NCBI RefSeq assembly: GCF_031344055.1
Contig: NZ_JADBEN010000003.1
Source of the DNA: Methylobacillus flagellatus_A
GTDB taxonomy: Bacteria; Pseudomonadota; Gammaproteobacteria; Burkholderiales; Methylophilaceae
Length of the DNA: 64,000 bases
Direction: 5' to 3' (one strand)
The position numbers and the translations under genes are program-made. Shown in pieces: positions 18,678 through 28,408 of this stretch (its first letter is position 1; every line of letters begins with the position of its first letter). The notes under the pieces were generated by a model, which worked only from the letters and a program-made list of their open reading frames with translations, was not told the origin of the DNA and did no database searches.

Positions 18678-19553
18678 CTAGACAGCCGCCGCGCCACCGA
18701 CAATCTCTGAAATTTCCTTGGTAATCGCAGCCTGGCGTGCCTTGTTGTACACCAGCTTCAATTCGCCAATCACGGTCTTCGCGTTGTCCGAAGCGGCCTT
18801 CATCGCGACCATGCGGGCACTTTGTTCAGACGCCATGTTTTCAGCAACGGCGTGATAAACGATAGACTCGATATAACGTGTCATCAGTTCATCGATAACA
18901 ACCTTGGCATCGGGCTCGTAAATGTAATCCCAAGGGCCTGTTGCTGTTTTGTTGGTGGTATCCAGCTTGTCATCAGACAGCGGTAGCAGCTGCTCAATGA
19001 CGGCTTCCTGCTTCATGGTATTGATGAAGCGGGTATAAGAGATATACAGTTGATCAATCTCACCGGCGATATAAGCATCCAACATCACCTTGATGCTGCC
19101 AATCAGCTTTTCCAGGTTTGGCGTATCGCCAAGACCCACGACATGGGATCTCACATCGGCATTAACACGGTTCAAGTAAGTCAAACCTTTATTGCCGATG
19201 GCACTCAAGGCAATCTTCTTGCCTTCGTTTTCCCATGCGCTCATCTGATTCAGCGAAAGGCGGAGAACGTTAGTGTTCAAGCCACCGCACAAGCCCTTGT
19301 CCGAACTCACGACGATCAAGCCGACGTTTGCCACCTTCTCGCGCTTAACGATAAAAGGGTGCTTGTATTCAGGATTGGCTTGCGACAGGTGAGCTGTCAC
19401 ATTACGAATCTTTTCCGCATAGGGGCGAGCCATACGCATGCGCTCTTGCGCCTTGCGCATCTTGGACGCCGCCACCATTTCCATCGCCTTGGTGATCTTG
19501 CGCGTATTTTCTACGCTCTTGATCTTGCTACGTATCTCTTTGCTACCAGCCAT
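18678..19553 (-). CDS. atpG: ATP synthase F1 gamma subunit
   Basis: 291 residues. Central shaft subunit: N-terminal coiled-coil helix (MAGSKEIRSKIKSVENTRKI, TKAMEMVAASKMRKAQERM) and C-terminal helix (ASDNAKTVIGELKLVYNKAR), with the DKGLCGGLNTN core motif. Lies between atpA and atpD. Confidence 0.98.
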   Translation of the reverse strand: MAGSKEIRSKIKSVENTRKITKAMEMVAASKMRKAQERMRMARPYAEKIRNVTAHLSQANPEYKHPFIVKREKVANVGLIVVSSDKGLCGGLNTNVLRLSLNQMSAWENEGKKIALSAIGNKGLTYLNRVNADVRSHVVGLGDTPNLEKLIGSIKVMLDAYIAGEIDQLYISYTRFINTMKQEAVIEQLLPLSDDKLDTTNKTATGPWDYIYEPDAKVVIDELMTRYIESIVYHAVAENMASEQSARMVAMKAASDNAKTVIGELKLVYNKARQAAITKEISEIVGGAAAV

Positions 19554-19581
19554 TGTCTAGTCTGCCTGTCTGTACTTAAGC

Positions 19582-21123
19582 TTAGTAAGCGTTGGTTGCT
19601 TTGAAGTCTTGAATCGCTGCTTCCAGAGCCTTCTCGTCGTCACCACCAAGGTCATTGGTGCTGTCGATCTTGTCCAGGATGTTCTTGTACTTGGACTTGA
19701 GGAAGGAGTGCAGGGCAGATTCAAATGCCAATACGCGTGCAACCGGCACATCGTCGAAGAAGCCCTTGTTGGCTGCCAGCAAACTTACTGCCATTTCGGA
19801 AGTAGACAATGGCTGATACTGCGCCTGCTTCATCAATTCAGTGACCAGACGACCGCGATCCAACTGCTTACGAGTCACTTCGTCCAGGTCGGAAGCAAAC
19901 TGCGCAAACGCAGCCAGTTCACGATACTGAGCCAGTGCCAGACGGATACCGCCGCCCAGTTTCTTGATGACCTTGGTCTGCGCTGCACCACCTACGCGCG
20001 ATACCGAGATACCAGCGTTGATCGCAGGACGGATGCCGGAGTTGAACAGGTCGGTTTCCAGGAAGATCTGACCGTCGGTAATCGAGATCACGTTGGTCGG
20101 AACGAACGCGGAAACGTCGCCTGCAGCGGTTTCGATGATAGGCAATGCGGTCAGGGAACCGGTCTGGCCTTTCACTTCGCCGTTGGTGAACTTCTCGACA
20201 TACTCTTCGCTCACGCGAGCGGCACGCTCAAGCAGGCGGGAGTGGATGTAGAACACGTCACCTGGATAAGCTTCGCGGCCTGGTGGACGACGCAGCAGCA
20301 GGGAGATTTGACGATATGCCCAAGCTTGCTTGGTCAAGTCATCGTAGACGATCAGTGCATCTTGGCCGCGATCACGGAAATACTCACCCATGGTACAACC
20401 GGCATACGGCGCCAGGAATTGCAGGGCAGCAGGATCGGATGCGGAGGCAGCCACGACGATGGTGTACTCCAGCGCGCCATGCTCTTCCAGCTTGCGTACC
20501 ACGTTGGCGATAGTGGAAGCCTTCTGGCCGATCGCAACGTAGATACAGGTCATGTTCTGACCCTTCTGGTTGATGATGGCATCAACAGCAACCGCAGTCT
20601 TACCGGTCTGGCGGTCGCCGATGATCAACTCACGCTGGCCACGGCCAACTGGCACCATGGAGTCAATCGCCTTGATACCAGTTTGTACTGGCTGCGAAAC
20701 AGACTTACGGGCAATCACGCCTGGCGCGACCTTTTCGATCTTGTCTGTCAGCTTGGCGTTGATCGGGCCTTTGCCGTCGATAGGCTGACCCAGCGCATTC
20801 ACTACGCGACCAACCAGTTCAGGACCAACTGGCACTTCCAGGATCTTGCCGGTACACTTGACGGTGTCACCTTCGGTGATGTTTTCGTAGTCACCCAGAA
20901 TCACGGCACCTACGGAGTCACGCTCCAGATTCAATGCCAGACCATATACGTTGCCTGGGAATTCGATCATTTCACCGGCCATCACGTTGGAAAGGCCATG
21001 AATACGGACAATACCATCAGTCACTGAAATCACGGTACCTTGGGTACGCGCTTCAGCACTGGTGGAGAAATTCTCTAATCTGCTCTTAATCAGTTCACTG
21101 ATTTCTGACGTAGATAATTGCAT
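19582..21123 (-). CDS. atpA: ATP synthase F1 alpha subunit
   Basis: 513 residues. Nucleotide-binding, non-catalytic subunit with Walker A GDRQTGKT, the arginine-finger region (ISVSRVGGAAQTK) and N-terminal MQLSTSEISELIKSRLENFS. The 472-residue open frame on the opposite strand is a shadow. Confidence 0.98.
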   Translation of the reverse strand: MQLSTSEISELIKSRLENFSTSAEARTQGTVISVTDGIVRIHGLSNVMAGEMIEFPGNVYGLALNLERDSVGAVILGDYENITEGDTVKCTGKILEVPVGPELVGRVVNALGQPIDGKGPINAKLTDKIEKVAPGVIARKSVSQPVQTGIKAIDSMVPVGRGQRELIIGDRQTGKTAVAVDAIINQKGQNMTCIYVAIGQKASTIANVVRKLEEHGALEYTIVVAASASDPAALQFLAPYAGCTMGEYFRDRGQDALIVYDDLTKQAWAYRQISLLLRRPPGREAYPGDVFYIHSRLLERAARVSEEYVEKFTNGEVKGQTGSLTALPIIETAAGDVSAFVPTNVISITDGQIFLETDLFNSGIRPAINAGISVSRVGGAAQTKVIKKLGGGIRLALAQYRELAAFAQFASDLDEVTRKQLDRGRLVTELMKQAQYQPLSTSEMAVSLLAANKGFFDDVPVARVLAFESALHSFLKSKYKNILDKIDSTNDLGGDDEKALEAAIQDFKATNAY

Positions 21124-21132
21124 TACTTTTTC

Positions 21133-21669
21133 CTAACCTTTCAGCGTGTAGGCCAACTCTTGCAATTGGCCACGGACTGAAGCGTCAATGACCGTATCGC
21201 CGACTACAATTTTGATTCCGCCAATAATTGCCGGATCCACTTTTACGCTTGCTTCAACCTTTTTGCCGAACTTGGTTTCCAGGCGTTTCACGATGGCTGA
21301 AAACTCAGCATCGCTAGGCTGGGCGGCGGCGGTAATCTCCGCCTCCAACACACCTTCTTCCTGGGACTTCAAGTCTTCGAATGCAGTGGCAATTTCCGGC
21401 AGGATGGATAAACGACCGTATTCCACCAACAACTTGACCAGGTTGACGCCCGTCTCGTTGAGTTTGTCTCCAGTAACGGAGAGGAATACGCGCTCCAACT
21501 CAGCCGCATCAACCTTGGGGTTGTCAATAAACGCCCGCATTTGCTCATCTGCCGCCACTGCAGCGGCAAGAGCAAGCATTTGCGACCAGTCTGCCAACGC
21601 ATTCTTTTCCTTGGCCAGGCGGTAAACCGCTACCGCATAAGGTCTCGCAATGGTGATCGCTTCAGCCAT
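21133..21669 (-). CDS. atpH: ATP synthase F1 delta subunit
   Basis: 178 residues. Peripheral-stalk cap (OSCP homologue) with an N-terminal helical bundle (ARPYAVAVYRLAKEKNALAD) and the conserved C-terminal PAIIGGIKIVVGDTVIDASV. Starts 20 bases after the atpF stop and ends 9 bases before atpA. Confidence 0.97.
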   Translation of the reverse strand: MAEAITIARPYAVAVYRLAKEKNALADWSQMLALAAAVAADEQMRAFIDNPKVDAAELERVFLSVTGDKLNETGVNLVKLLVEYGRLSILPEIATAFEDLKSQEEGVLEAEITAAAQPSDAEFSAIVKRLETKFGKKVEASVKVDPAIIGGIKIVVGDTVIDASVRGQLQELAYTLKG

Positions 21670-21689
21670 ATCGTGCTCCCATTCCTTCC

Positions 21690-22160
21690 TTAGAGCTCGT
21701 TTGCGATGCTGGTCAACAGGTCAGCATGCGCCTTGGCATCGATTTCCTTGCGCAGGATCTTCTCGGCACCAGCAATTGCCAGCGTAGATACTTGCTGACG
21801 CAGGCCTTCCTTGGCACGATTCACTTCCTGGTCGATTTCGGCCTTGGCGCCAGCGATAATACGATCGCCTTCTGCTTTGGCATTCGCCTTGGCTTCTTCC
21901 ACAATATCGCTGGCACGCTTTTCAGCCTGAGCGATGATGGAAGTCGCTTTCTGCTTGGCATCGTTGACAACTTCAGCGGAACGCTGGGTTGCCACGTCAA
22001 GCTCCTGCTTACCGCGCTCAGCCGCAGCCAGACCATCCGCAATGGTTTTCTGGCGAGTCTCGATTGCATTCAGGAGATATGGCCACACGAACTTTGTGGT
22101 GAACCAGATCAGAATGGCAAATGAGATAGCCTGCGCAATGAGTGTCAGGTTGATATTCAT
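21690..22160 (-). CDS. atpF: ATP synthase F0 b subunit
   Basis: 156 residues. One N-terminal membrane helix (LTLIAQAISFAILIWFTTKFVW) followed by a long charged coiled coil rich in Ala, Lys and Glu to the C terminus. Forms the peripheral stalk that holds F1 against F0. Confidence 0.97.
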   Translation of the reverse strand: MNINLTLIAQAISFAILIWFTTKFVWPYLLNAIETRQKTIADGLAAAERGKQELDVATQRSAEVVNDAKQKATSIIAQAEKRASDIVEEAKANAKAEGDRIIAGAKAEIDQEVNRAKEGLRQQVSTLAIAGAEKILRKEIDAKAHADLLTSIANEL

Positions 22161-22232
22161 ATTTGCTCCCGAGCCGTTAAATCCAGTCAGACTTAAGTTT
22201 AATTACTTACACTTAATCCAGAACTGGCTCAG

Positions 22233-22505
22233 TTAAGCGACTACGCTCAGCAATGGGTTTGCAAAGGCGAACATCATGGCCAGACCAACACCGATAATGA
22301 AGGAAGCATCGATCAGACCCAGCAGCAGGAATACCTTGCCTTGCAGGGCAGGGATCAGTTCTGGTTGACGAGCAGCGCCATCCAGGAAGCTTGCACACAT
22401 GATGCCGATACCAATACAGGCACCAGCTGCGCCCAAACCGATGATCAAACCGATACCAACACCGGTGTAAGCTTGAATCATGGCCAACAATTGCAAATTC
22501 TCCAT
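22233..22505 (-). CDS. atpE: ATP synthase F0 c subunit
   Basis: 90 residues, two transmembrane helices with a Gly-rich first helix (GVGIGLIIGLGAAGACIGIG), the polar loop ARQPEL and the ion-binding carboxylate Asp66 in GLIDASFIIGVG. The lack of the Na+-type glutamine and glutamate ligands suggests a proton-driven enzyme. Confidence 0.98.
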   Translation of the reverse strand: MENLQLLAMIQAYTGVGIGLIIGLGAAGACIGIGIMCASFLDGAARQPELIPALQGKVFLLLGLIDASFIIGVGLAMMFAFANPLLSVVA

Positions 22506-22565
22506 TTAATTTCCTTTCGGCTTTTAGAGAGTGTTAACGATAAAAAATCAACTACAGCAAACTAA

Positions 22566-23369
22566 TTAGTGGCTTTCATGCGCCATGGATATGTAGACAA
22601 CCGTCAGCATCATGAAAATGAATGCCTGCAGGCAGACGATCAGGATATGGAAGATCGCCCAGCCAGCGCCCAGCAACGCACCGAAGAAGGTGCCAGCCAG
22701 GCCGGTTGCCGCCCACATACCGAGCAGCAGGAAAATGATCTCGCCCGCGTACATATTGCCGAACAGACGCAGGGAGTGTGAAAGAGGCTTGGAAATGTAT
22801 TCGATGAGGTTGAACGCAAAGTTGGCAGGCCAAACCAGCGGGTTTGAGCCGAACGGCGAACAGAACAGTTCGTGGATCCAGCCGCCCAGGCCCTTAACCT
22901 TGATGCTGAAGAAAATCATCAGCAGCCAGACAGCCAGCGCCAATGCGAAAGTCGCGTTAATATCGGAAGTCGGCACGCTGCGCCACTCATGCAGGCCCAG
23001 CCAGCCGTAGACAATCGCCATGATGTCGATGGGCAGGAAGTCCATCGCGTTCATCACCAGTACCCAGACGAATACGGTCAATGCCAATGGTGCAACGAAA
23101 GCATGGCGGTCGCCATGGAAAATGCTCTTGACCTGGTTGTCGATGAACTCGATCAGCAATTCGACGAATGCCTGGCGCTTGGTCGGCACGCCGGAAGTAG
23201 CGCCGCGCACCACCCACCAGAGAAGGCCGAACACGACAACACCGAGCAGTATCGACATGACCAGGGTATCCATGTGCAATACCCAAAAACCGCCGTCACC
23301 GACGCTCTTTGTATTGAAAGAGAGGTGGTGCCCGATATATTCCGAAGGAGTTAATTGACCTGTCGCCAT
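22566..23369 (-). CDS. atpB: ATP synthase F0 a subunit
   Basis: 267 residues with five or more membrane helices. Contains the essential arginine in LSHSLRLFGNMYAGEI and the conserved MNAMDFLPID. It forms the proton half-channels against the c ring. Confidence 0.97.
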   Translation of the reverse strand: MATGQLTPSEYIGHHLSFNTKSVGDGGFWVLHMDTLVMSILLGVVVFGLLWWVVRGATSGVPTKRQAFVELLIEFIDNQVKSIFHGDRHAFVAPLALTVFVWVLVMNAMDFLPIDIMAIVYGWLGLHEWRSVPTSDINATFALALAVWLLMIFFSIKVKGLGGWIHELFCSPFGSNPLVWPANFAFNLIEYISKPLSHSLRLFGNMYAGEIIFLLLGMWAATGLAGTFFGALLGAGWAIFHILIVCLQAFIFMMLTVVYISMAHESH

Positions 23370-23380
23370 AACCTCAAACC

Positions 23381-23767
23381 TTAAGCGTTGTTTTTCTCAT
23401 TAATTGCAAAAATTGCTGCACCAGACATGATTGCCGCCGCCGCTAATCCTGCGATCAGCGCGATAGGAACCAGTTTTTCGTAAAACTTGAATACCAAGAG
23501 CAGGGTGATTGCGATCACTGCGATTTTGATCGCCTCAGCGATCAAAATATTGACCAGTACGGAACCTGCGCCCAACCCCGCTGTCTTATTTCGCAGCTTC
23601 ATTTTGGCGGCCAAGCCGCCCAAGATGGCCGAACCACCACCCGCCAGCGCGGAAAATGCGCCATGAAGGCCGACGCCAAACTTGTTGAGGAAGACAAACG
23701 CAAGCACCGCGACTACCAACGTGGCAAAGACCTGTCTTTTGATCATTCTTGCCAGTAGTTCATCCAT
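23381..23767 (-). CDS. atpI: ATP synthase assembly protein I
   Basis: About 128 residues from ATG 23767 (MDELLARMIKRQVFATLVVA); the frame is open further upstream only to a TTG. Four hydrophobic helices, including a Gly-rich one (ALAGGGSAILGGLAAKMKLRN). AtpI-like proteins help c-ring assembly. First gene of the atp operon and 12 bases before atpB. Confidence 0.9.
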   Translation of the reverse strand: MDELLARMIKRQVFATLVVAVLAFVFLNKFGVGLHGAFSALAGGGSAILGGLAAKMKLRNKTAGLGAGSVLVNILIAEAIKIAVIAITLLLVFKFYEKLVPIALIAGLAAAAIMSGAAIFAINEKNNA

Positions 23768-23876
23768 GCCTTGAGAATTCCCTGTTTCACAAATGACGGG
23801 CAAAAGAAAAGCCGAGCATTTTTGCCCTACCCGTAAAATCCCGAGATTTTGTTGTTAAATCAGCATTAAGTCAAGC

Positions 23877-24737
23877 TTAATTGCTATTTCCACCCTTAAA
23901 TCTCTGAATTAGCGCATCCAGTTGATCCAAACTTCCGTAATGGATCTTGACCTCGCCCTTGCCCTTGCTTCCGGCCCGGATCTCAACCGTCGCACTCAGC
24001 AATTCCGATAAGTCTTCCTGCAGGCGCAGCACATCCCGATCCACCGTCTTGGGCGCCTTTTGCTGGGGTTCGGCGCTTAATTGCTTGACCAGCTTTTCTG
24101 CCTCCCTGACAGAAAGCTGTTTTTGGGCGATCTGCTCGGCCGCCATGATCTGCTTGGCCTCCGGCAGCGACAGCAGGGCGCGCGCATGCCCCATGTCCAA
24201 TTGGCCCTGCATCAACATTTCCTGCACATTTTTATTCAAATTCTGCAATCTAAGCAGATTGGTCACCACGCTGCGCGAACGTCCTACCGCATCTGCCGCC
24301 GCCTGGTGCGTCATATCAAACTCATTGATCAAGCGCTGGATGCCTTGCGCCTCTTCCAGCGGATTGAGGTTTTCCCGCTGGATATTCTCGATCAAGGCCA
24401 TGGCCAAGGCGGACTCGTCGGGAATCTCGCGCACCAACACCGGCACTTCCGACAGGCCCGCCAATTGGGATGCCCTCCAGCGTCGCTCGCCGGCAATGAT
24501 TTCAAACTTATCGTCCGCCACCCTGCGCACCAGGATGGGCTGCATGATGCCCTGCGCGCGGATTGAATCCGCCAGGCTGGCCAGCGATGCCTGGTCCATA
24601 TGGGTACGAGGCTGGTATTTGCCCGGCTGCAACTGGCTTACCGACAAGGTATTGGGCGTATCATTGGCCGATACCGTCTCCACATCTCCCGCCAACAGGG
24701 CATCCAGCCCGCGCCCCAAACCCTTCAACTTAACCAT
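23877..24737 (-). CDS. parB: Chromosome partitioning protein ParB
   Basis: 286 residues. The N terminus begins MVKLKGLGRGLDALL, the ParB/Srx CTPase domain has GERRWRASQLAGLSEVPVLV and ENIQRENLNPLEEAQGIQRL, and a helix-turn-helix recognises parS (TQQAAADAVGRSRSVVTN-like region, MTHQAAADAVGRSRSVVTNL). A C-terminal dimerisation domain ends it. parS sites occur at 28161, 28211 and 36324. Starts 8 bases after parA. Confidence 0.97.
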   Translation of the reverse strand: MVKLKGLGRGLDALLAGDVETVSANDTPNTLSVSQLQPGKYQPRTHMDQASLASLADSIRAQGIMQPILVRRVADDKFEIIAGERRWRASQLAGLSEVPVLVREIPDESALAMALIENIQRENLNPLEEAQGIQRLINEFDMTHQAAADAVGRSRSVVTNLLRLQNLNKNVQEMLMQGQLDMGHARALLSLPEAKQIMAAEQIAQKQLSVREAEKLVKQLSAEPQQKAPKTVDRDVLRLQEDLSELLSATVEIRAGSKGKGEVKIHYGSLDQLDALIQRFKGGNSN

Positions 24738-24745
24738 TGTGACTC

Positions 24746-25534
24746 CTAATTTGCTGCAACTTGCCTATTGCTGACGATATGCCGGTTGATGATCTCCCCC
24801 GCCAGCGCGAGATATGCCTTGGCACCCTTGGAAGCCTTGTCGTGCAGCAACACCGGGACGCCGTAGCTGGGCGCTTCCGCCAGGCGGATGTTGCGCGGTA
24901 TCACCGTGCGGTACACCTTGTCGCCGAAGTGTTGCGCCAATTCATTGGAAACCTGCTGCGCCAGTGTGTTGCGGTTATCGAACAAGGTGCGCAACAGGCC
25001 CTCGATCTCGAGATGCGGATTGAGGTGCGCACGCACTTTCTTGATGGTGTTCACCAGGTCGGACAGGCCTTCGAGCGCGTAGTATTCGCACTGCATGGGA
25101 ATCATGACCGCATGAGCCGCGGTCAACGCGTTGACCGTGGTGAGGTTGAGGGCAGGGGGGCAATCGATCAGCACGTAATCATATGCATCGCCCAGTTCCG
25201 CCAATGCCGATTTGAGGCGCGTCTCGCGCGCAAACTCGTTGACCAGCTCCACCTCGGCGCCTGCGAGTTCGCGGTTCGCCGGCACCACATCGAAGCGCCC
25301 GCGCTCCGAGCGCTGCATGACATCGCGCAGGCTCTTTTCGCCGATCAGCACATGGTAGATGGTGTGCTGCATCTTGGATTTGTCTATGCCGCAGCCCGTG
25401 GTGGCGTTGCCCTGTGGATCGAGGTCGATCACGAGCACCTTGCGCTTGGTCGCCGCCAGGCTGGCTGCCAGGTTCACGCATGTCGTGGTCTTACCCACAC
25501 CGCCTTTTTGATTGGTAATTGCCAGAATCCTCAT
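24746..25534 (-). CDS. parA: Chromosome partitioning ATPase ParA (Soj)
   Basis: 262 residues. Deviant Walker A KGGVGKTT near the N terminus (MRILAITNQKGGVGKTTTCV), Walker A' DLDPQGNATTG, and YDYVLIDCPPALNLTTVNAL. It moves ParB-parS complexes during origin segregation. Located between rsmG and parB. Confidence 0.98.
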   Translation of the reverse strand: MRILAITNQKGGVGKTTTCVNLAASLAATKRKVLVIDLDPQGNATTGCGIDKSKMQHTIYHVLIGEKSLRDVMQRSERGRFDVVPANRELAGAEVELVNEFARETRLKSALAELGDAYDYVLIDCPPALNLTTVNALTAAHAVMIPMQCEYYALEGLSDLVNTIKKVRAHLNPHLEIEGLLRTLFDNRNTLAQQVSNELAQHFGDKVYRTVIPRNIRLAEAPSYGVPVLLHDKASKGAKAYLALAGEIINRHIVSNRQVAAN

Positions 25535-25565
25535 GATTTAAGCCATCCCACTAGTATTGAATGCA

Positions 25566-26189
25566 TCAAAGCTGCCGCACCGGCAGGAAAACCAGGTGAC
25601 GCTGGGCATCCAGCCCTGGCACCGTCAACGACGTTATCTTCGAGGGCTTGAGCGCAACCGCCTCCAGCTCTTCCTGCGGCATCTGTCCCTTCATCGCCAG
25701 CCATAGCCCATCTTCGGCAATCAAGTGCTTCGTCAGCTTGACGAACAAGGCGATCTCGGAAAACGCCCTCGAGATTACGGTATCAAAAAGCGCTTCCGGC
25801 TTGAGCTGCTCGACCCGTCCAGCCACCACTTGCAGATTGTCGATCTGCAGCTCCGCCTTGGCCTGGCGCATGAAGCTGGCCTTCTTTTGCACCGCATCTA
25901 TGGTGGTCACCTGCAAATCCGGCCGGCAGATCGCCAAGACAATCCCCGGCAGGCCGGCGCCGCTACCCACATCCAACAACCGCCCCGGCGGCACATGCGG
26001 CAATACCGATAGGCTATCCAGCAAATGCAGCGTGACCATTTCCTCCGGATCGCGCACTGCGGTCAGGTTGTGCACCTTGTTCCATTTCGCCAGCAAGGCA
26101 AGATAGGCGAGCAGTTTTTCGACCACTTCTGCAGATAGCTCAAGCCCCAGCTGCCGGATGCCGGCTTCCAGCTTTTCCTGCAAACTCAT
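25566..26189 (-). CDS. rsmG: 16S rRNA (guanine-N7) methyltransferase RsmG
   Basis: 207 residues. SAM-binding motif LLDVGSGAGLPGIVLAICRP and the family block HNLTAVRDPEEMVTLHLLDS. Methylates G527 (E. coli numbering) of 16S rRNA. The start overlaps the mnmG stop by 4 bases. Confidence 0.97.
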   Translation of the reverse strand: MSLQEKLEAGIRQLGLELSAEVVEKLLAYLALLAKWNKVHNLTAVRDPEEMVTLHLLDSLSVLPHVPPGRLLDVGSGAGLPGIVLAICRPDLQVTTIDAVQKKASFMRQAKAELQIDNLQVVAGRVEQLKPEALFDTVISRAFSEIALFVKLTKHLIAEDGLWLAMKGQMPQEELEAVALKPSKITSLTVPGLDAQRHLVFLPVRQL

Positions 26190-28090
26190 GCCACCTGGTC
26201 CGCGGTATTGCTTGTTTTGCGGCTCTTGCGCTTTAGGTGTACCAACAACAATGAAACCGCCGCCGGAGTGACGCCGGAAATACGCCCGGCCTGGCCGATA
26301 GTTTCCGGTTTTTGCTTGTTGAGCTTTTGCTGCACCTCGATCGAGAGCCCGTGCACTTCGCTGTAGTCCATATCCGGCGACAGCTTATAGTGCTCACTAT
26401 CCTTGAGGCGCTCGATTTCCTCGGCTTGCCTGTCTATATAGCCTTGATACTTTGCTGCGATTTCCAGTTGCTGACGCACTTGCGGATCCGTCTCGCCTTC
26501 GCCGGCCTGGGGCAGGGTGAGCAATGCGTCGTAGCTCACCTCCGGGCGGCGCAACAATTCGAACATGGAATATTCGCGCTCCAGCACTTTGCCGAACACC
26601 TGCTGCAACTGTTCCTGCGGCACATGTTGCGGATGGATGAACGTGCGACGCAGGCGCTGCTGCTCGCGCTCGATAGCCTCCTGCTTGCGCTGGAAGGCTT
26701 CCCAGCGCACATCGTCGACCAAGCCGAGTTTGCGGCCAGCCTCGGTCAACCGCATATCGGCATTGTCCTCGCGCAGCATCAGACGGTATTCGGCCCGGCT
26801 GGTAAACATGCGATATGGCTCGCTCACACCTCTCGTAATCAAATCATCGACCAATACGCCAAGATAAGCCTGGTCGCGCGTAGGCCACCAGGCTTCTTTA
26901 TCCTGTGCGTACAGGGCCGCGTTCGCGCCTGCCAGCAAGCCCTGCGCGGCGGCCTCTTCATAACCGGTGGTGCCGTTGATCTGGCCGGCAAAAAACAAGC
27001 CTCGAACCGCCTTGGTTTCCAGCGAGGCTTTCAACCCGCGTGGATCATAGTAATCGTACTCGATCGCATAGCCCGGACGCAGGATATGCGCGTTCTCCAG
27101 CCCCTTGATCGAACGCACCATTTGGTACTGGATATCGAACGGCAGGCTGGTGGATATGCCGTTGGGATAGATTTCATTGGTGGTCAAGCCTTCCGGCTCA
27201 AGGAACACCTGGTGCGAATCCTTGTCGGCAAAGCGGTGTATCTTGTCTTCGACTGAAGGACAATAGCGCGGTCCCACGCCTTCAATCACACCGGTATACA
27301 TAGGCGAGCGGTCAAGGCCGCTGCGGATGATGTCGTGGGTTTTTTCGTTGGTGAATGTGATCCAGCACGGCAGCTGGGCTGGATGCTGCTCGGCGCTTCC
27401 AAGGAAGGAAAATACCGGCACAGGGGTATCCCCAGGCTGCTCGGCCATGACGCTGTAATCGATGGTGCGGCCGTCAATGCGCGGCGGCGTGCCGGTCTTG
27501 AGGCGTCCGGCTGGCAGGCCGATCTCTCGCAATCGCGCTGCGAGCGACACCGCTGGCGGGTCGCCGGCCCGTCCTGCCTGGTAATTCGCCAAGCCGACAT
27601 GCACCAACCCTGCCAGGAAAGTCCCTGCGGTCAGTACGACAGCCTTGGACTCGAACCTGAGGCCTAATTGCGTCACCACGCCGGCGACACGTTCGCCTTC
27701 GAGAATAATATCGTCCACCGCCTGCTGGAACAGCCACAAGTTGGGCTGGTTCTCCAAGCGGCGCCGGATGGCAGCCTTGTAAAGCACCCGGTCGGCTTGC
27801 GCACGCGTTGCCCGTACAGCAGGCCCTTTACTGGAATTCAAGATGCGGAACTGGATGCCGCCCTCGTCGGTTGCCGCCGCCATGGCGCCCCCGAGCGCAT
27901 CCACTTCCTTGACCAAGTGACCCTTGCCGATGCCGCCGATGGACGGGTTACAGGACATCTGTCCAAGCGTCTCGATATTATGCGTCAGCAACAGGGTTTT
28001 TCGCCCCATGCGAGCACTCGCTAGCGCCGCTTCCGTTCCAGCATGGCCGCCGCCGACAACGATCACATCAAATTTTTCGGGATATTGCAT
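26186..28090 (-). CDS. mnmG: tRNA uridine-5-carboxymethylaminomethyl modification enzyme MnmG
   Basis: About 634 residues from ATG 28090 (MQYPEKFDVIVVGGGHAG). FAD-binding GGGHAGTEAA, SCNPSIGGIGKGHLVKEVDALGG, and a C-terminal MnmE-binding helical domain (IGQAGRISGVTPAAVSLLLVH). With MnmE (29482-30822) it installs cmnm5 at wobble uridine. An in-frame GTG three codons earlier is the alternative start. First gene of the leftward mnmG-rsmG-parA-parB group. Confidence 0.97.
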   Translation of the reverse strand: MQYPEKFDVIVVGGGHAGTEAALASARMGRKTLLLTHNIETLGQMSCNPSIGGIGKGHLVKEVDALGGAMAAATDEGGIQFRILNSSKGPAVRATRAQADRVLYKAAIRRRLENQPNLWLFQQAVDDIILEGERVAGVVTQLGLRFESKAVVLTAGTFLAGLVHVGLANYQAGRAGDPPAVSLAARLREIGLPAGRLKTGTPPRIDGRTIDYSVMAEQPGDTPVPVFSFLGSAEQHPAQLPCWITFTNEKTHDIIRSGLDRSPMYTGVIEGVGPRYCPSVEDKIHRFADKDSHQVFLEPEGLTTNEIYPNGISTSLPFDIQYQMVRSIKGLENAHILRPGYAIEYDYYDPRGLKASLETKAVRGLFFAGQINGTTGYEEAAAQGLLAGANAALYAQDKEAWWPTRDQAYLGVLVDDLITRGVSEPYRMFTSRAEYRLMLREDNADMRLTEAGRKLGLVDDVRWEAFQRKQEAIEREQQRLRRTFIHPQHVPQEQLQQVFGKVLEREYSMFELLRRPEVSYDALLTLPQAGEGETDPQVRQQLEIAAKYQGYIDRQAEEIERLKDSEHYKLSPDMDYSEVHGLSIEVQQKLNKQKPETIGQAGRISGVTPAAVSLLLVHLKRKSRKTSNTADQVA

Positions 28091-28160
28091 GACAAGCACT
28101 TATATAGAATTATTCGAATGATACTGCATTAAGCCATGCTCTGTCAGTGACAATAGTCAT

Positions 28161-28176
28161 TGTTCCACGTGAAACA
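28161..28176. promoter_or_regulatory. parS: parS site 1
   Basis: TGTTCCACGTGAAACA, 15 of 16 bases of the canonical parS TGTTTCACGTGAAACA. Lies 70 bases upstream of mnmG, near parA/parB. Confidence 0.9.
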
Positions 28177-28210
28177 TGCCTAATGACGACGTTTTACCAA
28201 CAGCAATGAA

Positions 28211-28226
28211 TGTTTCACGTGGAACA
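28211..28226. promoter_or_regulatory. parS: parS site 2
   Basis: TGTTTCACGTGGAACA, the exact reverse complement of parS site 1, so the pair is in mirror orientation with 34 bases between. Expected ParB nucleation sites. Confidence 0.9.
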
Positions 28227-28408
28227 ATTGACAATTGCTGAGTTTTTGTGAGTCTTTTCTACCCATTCGGACTATATAATTGTTTGGCACCGCGTGATAT
28301 TTTACTGCCCATACAAATCTGTATTGCTCTGCAATCAGAGAATAAGCAGGCGCTACCAGCGTCGCAATTATTTAAATAGCAGCATTCATTAAACTATCGG
28401 GGATTGTT

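Larger units (their letters stand above)
28100..28408. other. Intergenic region between mnmG and the PEP-CTERM gene
   Basis: About 310 bases with the two parS sites and, by position, the promoters of the divergent genes. I saw no DnaA box here, so oriC is more likely at dnaA. Confidence 0.6.
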